Assembly (NCBI GenBank): GCA_903868595.1
Contig: CAIPVV010000021.1
Coordinates: forward strand, 124,001 to 188,000
Direction: 5' to 3'
Length of the DNA stretch: 64,000 nucleotides
Origin: an uncultured Pseudomonadota bacterium
Lineage (GTDB): Bacteria > Pseudomonadota > Gammaproteobacteria > Steroidobacterales > Steroidobacteraceae
Shown here: one piece after another, positions 8,743 through 16,524 of the stretch
Numbering within the stretch: position 1 is the stretch's first letter
Layout: the number at the start of each line of letters is the position of its first letter
Made by a program: the position numbers and the translations under genes
Notes under the pieces: generated by a model
What the model saw: only the letters and a program-made list of their open reading frames with translations
What the model was told of the DNA's origin: nothing
The model's database searches: none

Positions 8743-9671
8743 ACCCAAACTCCCGTCGAGGCTTTATAAAGCTGGCCGCAGGCTCCGCCGCCGGTGCAGC
8801 GCTCTGGTCCGCCGCGGGTATCCCGAGCCTGGCCTGGGCCAAGGCCGATGCACTCGCCGCCACCTCGCTGGCCGACGGTATCGTGGTCATCAGCGGCGCC
8901 GGCGCGAACGTGCTGGCGGTGCGTGGCAGCGAGGGGCTGCTGCTCGTGGACGGTGGCCTTGCGGCCCGTTCCTCGGAGCTTCTGAGCCTGGCGCTCAAGC
9001 AGACCGGTACCCGCAAGATCCACACGCTTTTCAATTCGCACTGGCACCCGGAGCAGACCGGCTCCAACGAGCGCTTGGGTAAGGAGGGCGTGCGGATCAT
9101 CGCGCACGAGAACACGCGCCTGTGGCTCACGCGCAAGATCGTCACCGACTGGCTGCCGAAGGGCTACGGTCCGCTGCCCGCCAAGTCGCTGCCGAACAAG
9201 AGCTTCTATACGCGCGAGTCGCTGGAGTTTGGCGGCGAGACGCTCGACTACGGCCACCTGGGTCAGGCGCACACCGACGGGGATCTGTTCGTCTACCTCC
9301 ACAACGCCAATGTCCTGGCCGCCGGCGGCGTGGTCTCCGCGCAGGGCTGGCCGGTGATGGACTGGCAGACGGGGGGCTGGATCGGCGGCCTGGTGGGCGC
9401 CTATGACCGCCTGCTGAAAGTGGCCAACGAGCAGACGCGCATCGTGCCGGCCAATGGCCCGGTGCTCCTGCGCAAGGACCTGCAGACCCATCGCGACATG
9501 TACTTCACGATCTTCGATCGACTGGTGAAGCTGCTGGTCAAGGGCCAGGGCCCCGAGGAAGTCGTGGCCGCGAAGCCGGCGCAGGAATTCGAGGCCGAGT
9601 GGGGGCCGTCGGACACCTTCGTCAACGCCGCCTTCAAGAGCCTCTGGGGCCACTACGCGCCGGACGCCTAA
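8739..9671 (+). CDS. Tat-exported metallo-beta-lactamase-fold protein with altered metal motif
   Basis: 310 residues from ATG 8739 (ATGA overlap with the ankyrin gene); a longer frame upstream overlaps that gene and was rejected. A Tat signal (SRRGFIKLAAG, residues 5-15) is followed by a beta-lactamase-fold core (VVISGAGANVLAVRGSEGLLLVDGG). The usual HxHxDH metal motif reads SHWHPEQTG, so the DH pair is replaced by EQ. A distal His is present in GQAHTDGDLF, but the expected GD ligand motif reads AAGG. It may be a non-catalytic or differently metalated relative. It is the last gene of the operon. Confidence 0.82.
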   Translation: MNPNSRRGFIKLAAGSAAGAALWSAAGIPSLAWAKADALAATSLADGIVVISGAGANVLAVRGSEGLLLVDGGLAARSSELLSLALKQTGTRKIHTLFNSHWHPEQTGSNERLGKEGVRIIAHENTRLWLTRKIVTDWLPKGYGPLPAKSLPNKSFYTRESLEFGGETLDYGHLGQAHTDGDLFVYLHNANVLAAGGVVSAQGWPVMDWQTGGWIGGLVGAYDRLLKVANEQTRIVPANGPVLLRKDLQTHRDMYFTIFDRLVKLLVKGQGPEEVVAAKPAQEFEAEWGPSDTFVNAAFKSLWGHYAPDA

Positions 9672-9702
9672 CCGTCAGGGGCGTCCCGCCGGCGACGCGC
9701 CG

Positions 9703-10308
9703 CTACTGGGCCTTGCGCGCCGGATCGTAGTCCGGCCGCACGGTGCCCAGCCGCCGGGCGACTTCAAACAGCGTCGGGTAGAACTGCGTGAAGGTCCACT
9801 CCACGGCACCGTGCTGGCTGTGGCAGCTGTAGCAGCTGGCATCCCGGGGGAATGGGGCAGCGGAGTCCTTGGGTCCTTGCGGACCGTCGAACGAGAAATA
9901 CGCCCAGCCGCCGTCCGGGTAGCGCCGGGTGTCCTTCACCGCGGCCTCGATCGCCACCACCGCGCCCTGCGTGCGGCCCCCGCTATTGATGGAGACATTC
10001 TCCTCGGCGCCGCGGATCTCCAGCAGGAACAGCGTGCCGTCGGGCCAGTGTCCCGTGCGCAGGAATGCGCGGTAGGCCGCGGGCGTCACGAACACGTTGC
10101 TGAAGGGTGCCGAGGCCCCTTGCGCCGGCTTGTTCGGCCCGTAGGTCATCCCCAGCCCGCTGGTCAGGAACACCCACTCGCGAAATTCCGCCGGCCGCCT
10201 GAGCTCGCCGGCGGCGGTGAACCGCGGTGCATCGGCCGCGCTGGCCCCTGCGCACGCCGCCCCCAGGCCTACCGCCAGCAGCGCGCGGCGCAGGAGCGCG
10301 ATGCTCAC
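9703..10308 (-). CDS. Cytochrome P460-family protein
   Basis: 201 residues with a signal peptide (residues 1-24). The P460 domain includes REWVFLTSGLGMTYG, YRAFLRTGHWPDGT and a C-terminal heme-binding CYSCH at residues 159-163, followed by HGAVEWTFTQFYP. Family members are periplasmic c-type cytochromes with a heme-lysine crosslink, related to hydroxylamine-oxidising P460 and cytochrome c'-beta. Here the role is unknown. Its ATG overlaps the stop of the upstream PQQ/cytochrome gene (ATGA), so it probably exchanges electrons with, or protects, that enzyme. Confidence 0.87.
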   Translation of the reverse strand: MSIALLRRALLAVGLGAACAGASAADAPRFTAAGELRRPAEFREWVFLTSGLGMTYGPNKPAQGASAPFSNVFVTPAAYRAFLRTGHWPDGTLFLLEIRGAEENVSINSGGRTQGAVVAIEAAVKDTRRYPDGGWAYFSFDGPQGPKDSAAPFPRDASCYSCHSQHGAVEWTFTQFYPTLFEVARRLGTVRPDYDPARKAQ

Positions 10309-12227
10309 GGGGCCGCCTTGCGGCGGAAGGCCAGGAACACATTGCCGGCGCGCTCCCCGCCCATGATGCCGTAGCCGGAATTCACGAACACATAGCCGTT
10401 GGTCGCCACGATCGAGGCGTTGTCGATGCCGCCGCCATGGCCCGACACGCCGTTGACCGTCTCATAGGGCCGCGCCGTGTCGTAGCTGAACAGCAGCGCG
10501 CCACTCTGCCGGTCGAAGGCGCGCAGGATGCCGTCGGCACTGCCCTCCACCACCGCTCCATCGATGATCGTGGGCGCGCCGGTCAGGCCCGTGGCCATGC
10601 AGTTGGGCACGCGCTGCTTGCGATCCCCGCCGCAGTCCGGCTGCGGCTCGTAGGTCCAGAGCACCTCGCCGGAGTCCACGTCCACCGCGTGCAGCGCGGC
10701 CTTCTGGTTCGGGTCGATGCCGTCCGGTCCCGGCATCGTGTGGATCGGCGTGAAGACGCGCGTGCCGTCCCAGGCCAGGCCCCAGTGGATGCCGCCCAGC
10801 GGCGAGCCCTTGCCGAAGCTGTGGCTCCACACGGTCTTGCCGTTGTCGTCGGGATCCATCGCCCACAAGGTGCCGGACTTCTGCCCGGCCAGCAGGATGT
10901 CGCGCCCGTCCTTGCGCTTGGCGAGCACGAGCGTCGCGCCGAAGTCATGGTCCAGCAGCTGGCCCTCGTGCGGGCAGTTCAGGCCCGCGGGGTTGCGCAT
11001 GCAGGCGGTGAGGAAGATGTCGTTGGCGATCGTCTGGTGCTGCCAGCGGATCTTGCCGGTCTTCATGTCCAGCGCGAGGATCGCATCGGTGGTCGGCGCG
11101 GCGGGCGCCGAGGTCGCCTCGCCGGTGCCGACGTAGATCAGGCCGCGCTTGGTATCCAGCAGCGGCGAGGTCCAGATCGGCGCACCGGACGGGCCCCACA
11201 TGAACTGCCCGTCGCCGCGGTCCTTGATCGGCTTGGCATCCTGCATCGTGTGCGTCGTCCACACCTTGCGGCCGGTACGCGCATCCAGCGCGGTGAACGC
11301 GCCGTGCGTCGTGCAGCACAGGTGGCGCGGGTCGCCGCCGATGTTGATCTCGGAGGCGCTGATCGGCACGAACACCTTGTCGCCGTAGAGCACCGGCGTA
11401 CCGGTGGTGTTGGAGTAGTCGGTGAAGCCGACGTTGGTCTTCCACAGCAGCTTGCCCGTCGCGGCGTCCAGCATGTGGATGCGCTGGGCGACGTCATTGA
11501 ACACCAGCACCTTGCGCTTGCTGCCCGGCAGCTCGCCGTAGCCTGCACCGGAGCGCAGCGGCACGTCGCTGGTGTAGACCCACTGGATGCAGGGCGTGGG
11601 CTGGCTGACGTCCAGCGCATACAGGCGCGCGTCGTCGGCCACGGGCAGGAACAGCGTGTTGCCCACGACCGCGGGCTGTGAGCGCATGGTGCCCGCCTGC
11701 GGGAAGGCCAGCGCCCAGGCCAGCTCCAGGTCCTTGAAGTCGGCCGTCGCAAGGCCTGCCTGCTCGCGGGTCAGCGAGCGCGTGTTGCGTTCATCGAAGC
11801 CGAACCCGGCGACGCTTGCCGGCACCGCGAGGTTCACCTTGCGTCGATCCGCCGGGCAGCTCATCCGGGCGATCCAGCGGTCATCGGTGATCTGCCGGCC
11901 GACCACGTAGTCGATCAGCGTGGTGATCTGCTTCTCGTTCAGGGTGGAGGCCTGAAGCTTCATCTTGCCGCGGGTGAGCGCGTAGTAGATCGTGCCGTGC
12001 CGCAGGCCGCGCAGGTTGGCGAACGGCACGGACTTGGTCTCCAGCGGATGGTCGTGGCAGGTGGCGCAGTTCTTGTCGTAGAGCGCCTTGCCCGGGTGGT
12101 TCGCGTCCGACGGGGCCGCCGGGCCGCCCGGACTGACGGTCGGCGCCTGCGCGCCCGCGGCGCCCGCCATCAGCCACAGAGCCATCGTCAGCCCACGCAG
12201 GGCCAGCGTCGTTGAGCGCATGTCCAT
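10305..12227 (-). CDS. Cytochrome c / PQQ beta-propeller dehydrogenase, polyvinyl-alcohol-dehydrogenase-like
   Basis: 640 residues: signal peptide (1-26), N-terminal cytochrome c domain with CATCH at residues 54-58 and a Met-containing GKMKLQ segment, then an 8-bladed PQQ propeller from about residue 150 with repeated ALDxxTGK..W blades and a vicinal Cys pair (LCCTTHG). The order cytochrome c then PQQ matches the polyvinylalcohol dehydrogenase (cytochrome) family, EC 1.1.2.6, but the true substrate is unknown. Periplasmic. Start at ATG 12227 or ATG 12221. It forms an operon with the P460 gene downstream, and a second, divergent copy of the architecture lies at 16525-18381. Confidence 0.82.
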   Translation of the reverse strand: MDMRSTTLALRGLTMALWLMAGAAGAQAPTVSPGGPAAPSDANHPGKALYDKNCATCHDHPLETKSVPFANLRGLRHGTIYYALTRGKMKLQASTLNEKQITTLIDYVVGRQITDDRWIARMSCPADRRKVNLAVPASVAGFGFDERNTRSLTREQAGLATADFKDLELAWALAFPQAGTMRSQPAVVGNTLFLPVADDARLYALDVSQPTPCIQWVYTSDVPLRSGAGYGELPGSKRKVLVFNDVAQRIHMLDAATGKLLWKTNVGFTDYSNTTGTPVLYGDKVFVPISASEINIGGDPRHLCCTTHGAFTALDARTGRKVWTTHTMQDAKPIKDRGDGQFMWGPSGAPIWTSPLLDTKRGLIYVGTGEATSAPAAPTTDAILALDMKTGKIRWQHQTIANDIFLTACMRNPAGLNCPHEGQLLDHDFGATLVLAKRKDGRDILLAGQKSGTLWAMDPDDNGKTVWSHSFGKGSPLGGIHWGLAWDGTRVFTPIHTMPGPDGIDPNQKAALHAVDVDSGEVLWTYEPQPDCGGDRKQRVPNCMATGLTGAPTIIDGAVVEGSADGILRAFDRQSGALLFSYDTARPYETVNGVSGHGGGIDNASIVATNGYVFVNSGYGIMGGERAGNVFLAFRRKAAP

Positions 12228-12281
12228 CCCCCGGTTGTTCTTCTTCGCCCCGCTGTCCTGCCAGGGTCGTTGGCGGGGATT

Positions 12282-13007
12282 TTAGCCCTTCGTGCGCAGC
12301 GTGGAGCGACCTCCGTCGACGCCGATCACCTGGCCGGTGATCCAGCCTGCCTGCGGCCCGAGCAGGAAGGCGGCCAGCTCCGCCACGTCGCCCGGCTCGC
12401 CCAGCCGCTGCAGGGGATGCAGGGCGGCGATGGCTGCCGCCAGCGGCTCGCTCGCCAGCAGCCCCCGCGCCAGCGGCGTGCGGGTGAGGGACGGGGCGAT
12501 CGCGTTGACGCGCACCTTCGGGGCGAGCTCGGCGCCCAGGGAGGTCACCAGGCCCTCCACGGCACCCTTGGCCATGCCGATGGAGGCGTGGGATGCAAAT
12601 CCCTGGCGGACCGCGACACTGGAGAACAGCACGACGGAGGCTACGCCCGGCGATTGCTTCAGCGCCGGCAGCGCAGCCTGCACGGCGAGGGCGGCGCCCA
12701 GGGCGTTTAACCTGAAGTCCTGGAGGCAGTCCTCCGGCGCAAGCCGCGCCAGCGGCTTGAGCGCCAGCGTCCCCACCGCGTAGAGCAGGCCATCCAGCAC
12801 TGGCCCGGCCGCCGCGGCGAGCCCCGCCAGCTCCTGCGGTACGGCGGCATCGGCAACGCTGCAGCCGGCGCCGAGTTCACCGGCCAGGGCCTGCAGGCGC
12901 GCCGCATCGCGGGCCACCAGGTGGAGGCGGTGTCCGCCGGCGGCCAGCAGCCGCGCCGTCGCGCTGCCAATGCCGCCGGTGGCGCCCACGATCAGGTAGT
13001 GACCCAC
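12282..13007 (-). CDS. SDR-family oxidoreductase lacking the catalytic Tyr
   Basis: 241 residues, a single Rossmann domain with GATGGIG at residues 8-14, Asn101 and Ser129/130 in LFSSVAV, and the C-terminal GQVIGVDGG typical of classical SDRs. At the YxxxK site the sequence is ASIGMAK: Lys147 is kept but the position of the catalytic Tyr is Ile143. A group of SDRs with a HASIxxAKGAVEG block is known to me from annotation, so this may be a subfamily trait rather than decay. Cytoplasmic, with no neighbours suggesting a pathway. It could bind NAD(P)H without classical SDR chemistry. Confidence 0.82.
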   Translation of the reverse strand: MGHYLIVGATGGIGSATARLLAAGGHRLHLVARDAARLQALAGELGAGCSVADAAVPQELAGLAAAAGPVLDGLLYAVGTLALKPLARLAPEDCLQDFRLNALGAALAVQAALPALKQSPGVASVVLFSSVAVRQGFASHASIGMAKGAVEGLVTSLGAELAPKVRVNAIAPSLTRTPLARGLLASEPLAAAIAALHPLQRLGEPGDVAELAAFLLGPQAGWITGQVIGVDGGRSTLRTKG

Positions 13008-13203
13008 GGTCAGCGCCGCCGCAGGCAGGCGCGGTGCGCCGGGACGGCCGGGACGGCCGGGAACGGGCAGGGCGGGAAGCGGGACGTCGTCATGGGCAGT
13101 TCCTTGTCGCGGCAGAATGTCGCGCTCCGGGCCTGGCGCGCTCGCGCGAGGCCCGTTGCGTCCCGGTGATACGCCCGACCCCGCCGAGCGGATGCAGAGG
13201 CGG
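13008..13203. repeat. Intergenic spacer with short GC tandem repeat
   Basis: 196 bases between two minus-strand genes. At about 13039-13066 the 9-base unit CCGGGACGG is repeated roughly three times, the last copy being imperfect. No gene seen. Function unknown, possibly slippage-generated. Confidence 0.4.
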
Positions 13204-14484
13204 CTAGGGCTTGGGCGTGAGCTTCTGCAGGGTATCGCCGGCCAGCACGTAGATAGCGCCGTCGGGGCCCTGCCGCACGTCGCGGATGCGACGCTTCAGG
13301 TCCTTGAGCAAGTGCTCCTCGGCGACGACGTGGTCGCCGTCCAGCACCAGGCGCACCAGCGCCTGGCCGGCCAGCGCGCCGACAAACAGGTTGCCCTTCC
13401 AGGCCGGGAACTGCTCGCCGGTGTAGAACATCATCCCCGACGGACCCACGTCCACGTTCCAGTAGTACACCGGCTCCTCGACATCGGCGCGGGAGGTCTT
13501 GCCGCTGCCAATCGGCACGTTCTTGCGACCATCGGTCCGGTTGGCGTCGTACTGCACGCCATAGGAGACGTCCGGCCAGCCGTAGTCCTTGCCGGGGCGG
13601 ATGATGTTGATCTCATCGCCGCCCTGCGGGCCATGGTCGGTGACCCACAGCTCGCCGGTCTTGGGGTTGATCGCCGCGCCCTCCGGGTCGCGCAGGCCAT
13701 GCGCGTAGGTATTGGCCGCGACGGTTGGGCGGTTCATCCACGGGTTGTTCACGGGGATGCTGCCGTCGCGGTTGATGCGCAGCACCCGCCCGGAGAAGTT
13801 GCGGCGGATGTCCGGGTTGTCGGTGAAGTCATGCTCCACGCCGTCCAGGTCCGAGTCGTAGAAGCGGAAGCGATCCGCTCCGGTGATGAGCAGCGTACCG
13901 TCCGGTGCCAGCACGATGCGCCGCTCGGCGCCCTCGGTAAGCACCTGCACGTCGGTGAGGCCGGAGTTGTCCGGCAACAGCCGCGCGCGCGCCACGACCT
14001 CCATGCCCAGGTCCGTGCGGCGGCGCTCCGCCAGGCTCTGCGCCCAGACCTTCTGGTACCAGTACTCGTTGGGCCAGGTCCCCGGCTTCTCGCCCGGCGG
14101 TGGCGCAAGGTAGGAGAGGTACAGCGTGCGGTTGTGCGCGAAGTCCGGATCCAGCAGCACGTCGTGCAGGCCCTGCGCGGCCACCGCCTTCACGTCCGGC
14201 ACGCCGTCCAGCGGCGCGGAGACCACCCCGTCGGGACGCAGGATGCGGATCGTGCCGTTGTTCTCGGTGATGAGGATGCCGCCATCCGGCAGGAACGCGA
14301 TGCTCCAGGCCGCGCCCAGCCCGCGCGCCAGCTGCTGCACCTGCGGGGCGGCAGAGGCCTCGCGCGGCGCCGGCGCCTCGCTCTGCCCCGGGAAGGCGGG
14401 CTTGGGCTTGGCCGCCTCGGCCGGGAACCAAGGCAGCGCCAGGCACAGGGCGGCGGCCAGCAGCAGCGGATGATTGCGTTTCAT
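13204..14484 (-). CDS. PQQ-dependent soluble aldose sugar dehydrogenase
   Basis: 426 residues from ATG 14484, chosen because it begins a signal peptide ([20 protein letters not shown], cleavage after AEA). The six-bladed sugar dehydrogenase fold of the Asd/YliI family is shown by [37 protein letters not shown] and [13 protein letters not shown] (PQQ/Ca-site block), then [12 protein letters not shown]. It oxidises aldoses to lactones in the periplasm using PQQ. The reading frame continues upstream into unrelated serine dehydratase sequence (see 14496-14977), which is a fusion artefact of a frameshifted relic and not part of this protein. Confidence 0.88.
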   Translation of the reverse strand: MKRNHPLLLAAALCLALPWFPAEAAKPKPAFPGQSEAPAPREASAAPQVQQLARGLGAAWSIAFLPDGGILITENNGTIRILRPDGVVSAPLDGVPDVKAVAAQGLHDVLLDPDFAHNRTLYLSYLAPPPGEKPGTWPNEYWYQKVWAQSLAERRRTDLGMEVVARARLLPDNSGLTDVQVLTEGAERRIVLAPDGTLLITGADRFRFYDSDLDGVEHDFTDNPDIRRNFSGRVLRINRDGSIPVNNPWMNRPTVAANTYAHGLRDPEGAAINPKTGELWVTDHGPQGGDEINIIRPGKDYGWPDVSYGVQYDANRTDGRKNVPIGSGKTSRADVEEPVYYWNVDVGPSGMMFYTGEQFPAWKGNLFVGALAGQALVRLVLDGDHVVAEEHLLKDLKRRIRDVRQGPDGAIYVLAGDTLQKLTPKP

Positions 14485-14495
14485 GACGGCTCCAC

Positions 14496-14977
14496 TCAGC
14501 ACTCGATGACGTTGACGGCAAGGCCCCCCCCGGGAGGTTTCCTTGTACTTGGTTTTCATGTCGGCACCGGTCTCGCGCATGGTCTTGATGACCTTATCGA
14601 GCGAGACCGCATGCGTGCCATCGCCGCGCAGCGCCATGCGCGCAGCGTTGATAGCCTTGACCGCGGCGATCGCATTGCGCTCGATGCAGGGGATCTGTAC
14701 CAGCCCGCCGACCGGACCACAAGTCAGCCCCAGGTGATGCTCCATGCCGATCTCCGCTGCGTTATCCGCCTGCGCGGGGGAACCCCGTAACATGTTACGC
14801 CCCTAGGTTTTTTGCCCCAGCGTTCTCCGCCCGCGCGGGGGAACCGCCCAGCACGCACTCCTCCAGACGCAGCGCAAACAGCCGCGCCGCGCGCATCGGT
14901 CCCACCGTATGGGAACTGGAGGGCCCGATGCCGATCTTGAAGAGGTCAAAGCAGCTGACGGCCCTGGTGCGGTCATC
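14496..14977 (-). pseudogene. sdaA: L-serine dehydratase relic with large internal deletion and frameshift
   Basis: Reading from 14977 downward, the SdaA N terminus is visible: [20 protein letters not shown] then [15 protein letters not shown] (about residues 2-38 of a normal ~460-residue enzyme). After a junction near 14855 and an in-frame stop near 14787, the C-terminal domain resumes at 14793-14760 ([19 protein letters not shown]) and continues through [10 protein letters not shown] and [14 protein letters not shown]. At a run of eight G (minus strand, about 14526-14533) one extra base shifts the frame. Removing it restores [12 protein letters not shown] and stop 14496. The conserved TCDP reads TCGP, the start codon is lost (AGG), and some 300 codons including the iron-sulfur region are gone. 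The gene is dead. Confidence 0.85.
14761..14850. repeat. Two imperfect 26-29 bp repeats 61 bp apart inside the sdaA relic, around a 14-bp palindrome
   Basis: The plus-strand block starting GTTATCCGCCTGCGCGGG at 14761 recurs as GTTCTCCGCCCGCGCGGG at 14822, exactly 61 bases on, with two mismatches over about 26 bases. Between them lies the perfect palindrome CGTAACATGTTACG (14786-14799). The spacing and hairpin resemble a type I-E CRISPR pair, but both copies translate on the minus strand to the SdaA segment GGSPAxAxNA, so duplication of coding sequence during the deletion is the better explanation. Confidence 0.55.
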
Positions 14978-15104
14978 CTACGCCGGCGCCGGCGCGCTGT
15001 ACGCGGCGGAACGCCACCACGTCCGTGTTGCCCTTCAGACCGGTCAGTGGCTCCTGGCGCGGCGGCGGCGGTATGCTGGCGCCATCGTATCGGGAGATGC
15101 TTCA

Positions 15105-16151
15105 ATGTTCGGAAAGTCTCTGGTCGTACTGGCCGGCTCGCTCGCCTTGCTGTGCCTGGCCGCCTGTGGCAAGCCGGGCCCGCAGGGCGCGGCCAGCGCC
15201 CCGCCGCCGGCAGTCACGGTCCCTTGCGACCGCGCCTGCCTGGAAGGCCTGGTGGAGCAGTTCCTGGAGGCCGTGATCGCGCACGATCCGCAGCGCGTGC
15301 CCTTCGGCAAGGACCTCAAGTACACGGAGAATGGCCAGAAGCTGGATCTCGGCGACGGCATGTGGCGCACGCTGACAGCCCGGGGCACGTTCCGAATGTT
15401 CGTGACGGATGTGGAGGCCGGCCAGGTGGCTTACCTCGGCAGCGTGAAAGAGGACGACATCCCGGCGGTGATCGCCGTGCACCTGGCCGTCAAGAACCGG
15501 CGCATCATCGCGGCCGAGGTGTTCCTGCAGCGTAACGAGAAGTCGGCCGACGGCTTCGACAAGATCGGCTACGCGTGGACGCAGGGCGTGCCCGCTGCCG
15601 AGCGCATGTCGCGTGCCGAACTCGTCAAGGTCGCCAACCAGTACTTCTCTGGCCTGGAGCGCAACGACGGCAAGGGCAAGTATCCCTTCGCGCCGGACTG
15701 CAACCGAATCGAAAACGGCATGAACTCCACCAACGTGCCCACGCCCATGGGCGAGACACGGCCGGATCCGAAGACCGCCGACCGCTACTCCGGCCAGTGG
15801 AGCTGCCGCGAGCAGTTCGAGTCAGGACTCCTGTACTTCGTCTCGCGCATCCGCGACCGTCGTTTCGTGGCCGTGGACCCGGAGCGCGGCCTGGTGTTCA
15901 GCTACGTGTTCTTCGACCACTCGGCCGGCGATACGCGCAGGTTCAAGACGCCCACTGGCCGCGATGTCGTGGCCGGTCCGCGCCAGCCCTGGACGTGGGA
16001 ACTGGCCGAGGCCTTCCAGATCCGCAAGGGCGAGATCCACCAGATCCAGGCCATCATGGAGCGCGTGCCCTACGGCATGAACTCGGGCTGGAGCAGCTGG
16101 GAGGAGGGCCTCTCCAGCCGGGCGCGCGACGTGACGATGGGCACGCGCTGA
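15105..16151 (+). CDS. DUF8021-like lipoprotein of unknown function
   Basis: 348 residues from ATG 15105, chosen because it begins a lipoprotein signal (SLALLCLAAC, lipobox Cys at residue 21). An upstream in-frame start at 14928 would overlap the sdaA relic. The N-terminal half has the pattern GKDLKYTENGQKLDLGDGMW followed by VEAGQVAYLGSV, resembling the DUF8021 domain, an NTF2/SnoaL-like fold. The second half repeats a related pattern around KYPFAPDCNRIENGMNST. Outer-membrane or periplasmic attachment is likely. A distant relative is encoded at 60969-61820. Function unknown. Confidence 0.75.
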   Translation: MFGKSLVVLAGSLALLCLAACGKPGPQGAASAPPPAVTVPCDRACLEGLVEQFLEAVIAHDPQRVPFGKDLKYTENGQKLDLGDGMWRTLTARGTFRMFVTDVEAGQVAYLGSVKEDDIPAVIAVHLAVKNRRIIAAEVFLQRNEKSADGFDKIGYAWTQGVPAAERMSRAELVKVANQYFSGLERNDGKGKYPFAPDCNRIENGMNSTNVPTPMGETRPDPKTADRYSGQWSCREQFESGLLYFVSRIRDRRFVAVDPERGLVFSYVFFDHSAGDTRRFKTPTGRDVVAGPRQPWTWELAEAFQIRKGEIHQIQAIMERVPYGMNSGWSSWEEGLSSRARDVTMGTR

Positions 16152-16212
16152 CGGCGGCGGTGCGTTGGCGACACGGCCGTGCGGCACCTCGCGCGGATCG
16201 CGTACGCTCTGC

Positions 16213-16356
16213 TCAGGCGGCCTGCGGATCCCGCAGCCGCGCGACCGATACGTCGGTGGCCGCAACCTTCAGGTGTGCAGGCAACGCTCGGTAGACCTCG
16301 GTCCAGGCCTCCTGCACTTCCGGCGTGAAGGCAGTGCCCAGGAGGTCTGAACGGCT
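16213..16356 (-). pseudogene. C-terminal remnant of a globin-like gene
   Basis: On the minus strand the short stretch DLLGTAFTPEVQEAWTEVY, followed by RALPAHLKVAA, matches the end of bacterial globin/flavohemoglobin domains (pattern LGxxFTPEVxxAWxxxY). It continues to a stop at 16213. No heme-binding helix F/E sequence can be found upstream in any frame, so only the last helix survives. Assignment rests on one motif. Confidence 0.4.
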
Positions 16357-16444
16357 TCCACGCGGGCAGGCTGCATACCGGGATCTGGACGCATGGCTCG
16401 TCGATCGGGGGCTTGGGGATGGTGAGGGCCCGCCCCTCATGCAG

Positions 16445-16473
16445 CCGTGCGTACTGTACGCAGGGGCTATAAT
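16445..16473 (+). promoter_or_regulatory. Putative -10 element upstream of the PQQ/cytochrome gene
   Basis: A perfect TATAAT lies at 16468-16473, 51 bases before ATG 16525. The expected -35 position has no good TTGACA match. The odd palindrome GCGTAC-T-GTACGC at 16449-16461 occupies the spacer and could be an operator, so the promoter may be activator-dependent. Confidence 0.4.
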
Positions 16474-16524
16474 TACGGCACCCGCGCCCGGCGCGGATCA
16501 CTGGAACAAGACCCCGGGGGCCCG

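Noticed and set aside
9672-9702. A terminator between the convergent MBL and P460 genes
   Set aside because: A short GC-rich hairpin may form but it lacks a T run on either strand.
13204-14793. A 529-residue fusion of serine dehydratase and PQQ sugar dehydrogenase
   Set aside because: The upstream part is the frameshifted sdaA relic. The sugar dehydrogenase has its own ATG and signal peptide at 14484.
14761-14850. A two-repeat type I-E CRISPR array
   Set aside because: Only two imperfect repeats, no cas genes in the window, and both copies coincide with codons for SdaA residues GGSPAxAxNA in a recognisable sdaA relic.
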